Positions 4,947 through 5,026 of a stretch of DNA of 5,026 nucleotides are shown here, one piece after another. The position numbers and the translations under genes were made by a program. The stretch is from an uncultured Clostridia bacterium (GTDB lineage Bacteria; Bacillota; Clostridia; TANB77; CAG-508). Under the pieces are notes generated by a model, which was not told the DNA's origin, ran no database searches, and was given only the letters and a program-made list of their open reading frames with translations. Location of the stretch: assembly GCA_947631725.1 (NCBI GenBank), contig CANRML010000091.1, forward strand, positions 1 to 5,026, written 5' to 3'. Position 1 is the first letter of the stretch. Each line of letters starts with the position of its first letter.

Positions 4947-5026
4947 TTAATCAAATTTTTCTTTTACTTTTTCATTTTTTAAAACAGCGTCATAAACATA
5001 GTAAGCTATTTCTTTTAATAATTCTA
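4947..5026 (-). CDS. C-terminal end of an unidentified protein (5' part off the window)
   Basis: Reading leftward from the right edge, the frame is open and gives ELLKEIAYYVYDAVLKNEKV KEKFD, then TAA at 4947-4949. The amphipathic, charged helical composition and absence of stops fit a real coding end, but 26 codons are too few to name a family. The stop is 21 bases before the ATG of the small EGKK-repeat protein and in the same frame. The two are therefore either a tightly coupled pair or one gene interrupted by a nonsense codon. If the second is true, this would be the body of an Rpn/PD-(D/E)XK-type protein. Confidence 0.5.
   Translation of the reverse strand, partial: ELLKEIAYYVYDAVLKNEKVKEKFD

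Noticed and set aside
1..5026. CRISPR array, tRNA or rRNA gene, insertion-sequence ends
   Set aside because: No regularly spaced direct repeats, cloverleaf or rRNA segments, or transposase with flanking terminal repeats were found.

Overview
This is a very AT-rich window with strong A-tract and T-tract bias. It carries Gram-positive-type Shine-Dalgarno sites (GGAGG, AGGTGA), near-consensus sigma-A promoters and a Gram-positive (DinR/Cheo-type) LexA box in front of recA. With a SpoVB-like flippase and a VanW-domain protein, this points to a low-GC Firmicute, most likely a Clostridia-type anaerobe. That assignment is inferred from gene content and base composition.

Layout, left to right. (1) 1-743, minus: the first 247 codons of recA, running off the left edge. 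A perfect TTGACA/TATAAT promoter and a LexA-type operator lie directly upstream. (2) 834-2409, minus: a family-5 (OppA/DppA-like) peptide-binding protein held by an N-terminal membrane helix rather than a lipobox. It is broken into two frames by one extra base in the AAA run at 1353-1355. (3) 2410-2522: a 113-bp divergent intergenic region with a good minus-strand promoter. (4) 2523-3162, plus: a short membrane-anchored VanW-domain protein, also broken by one extra base, in the T run at 2593-2597. (5) 3211-4707, plus: an intact 498-aa polytopic flippase of the SpoVB/polysaccharide-exporter (MOP) type. It starts at TTG inside the loop of a perfect 14-bp inverted repeat. (6) 4716-4925, minus: a small charged protein with an EGKK-type tetrapeptide repeat, resembling the C-terminal tail of Rpn/PD-(D/E)XK transposase-like proteins. 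(7) 4947-5026, minus: the C-terminal end of an unidentified CDS running off the right edge, in the same frame as the small protein.

The vanW-like gene and the flippase gene are co-oriented, 48 bp apart, and probably one cell-envelope transcription unit. The binding protein is transcribed divergently and has no transporter permease or ATPase genes beside it. recA has its own SOS-type control but could also receive read-through from the binding-protein gene, since no convincing terminator separates them. I do not see a previously undescribed system. The points most worth checking are the two single-base frameshifts (real decay or consensus errors), the in-frame stop between the last two reading frames, the start-codon hairpin of the flippase, and the lipobox-less orphan binding protein.
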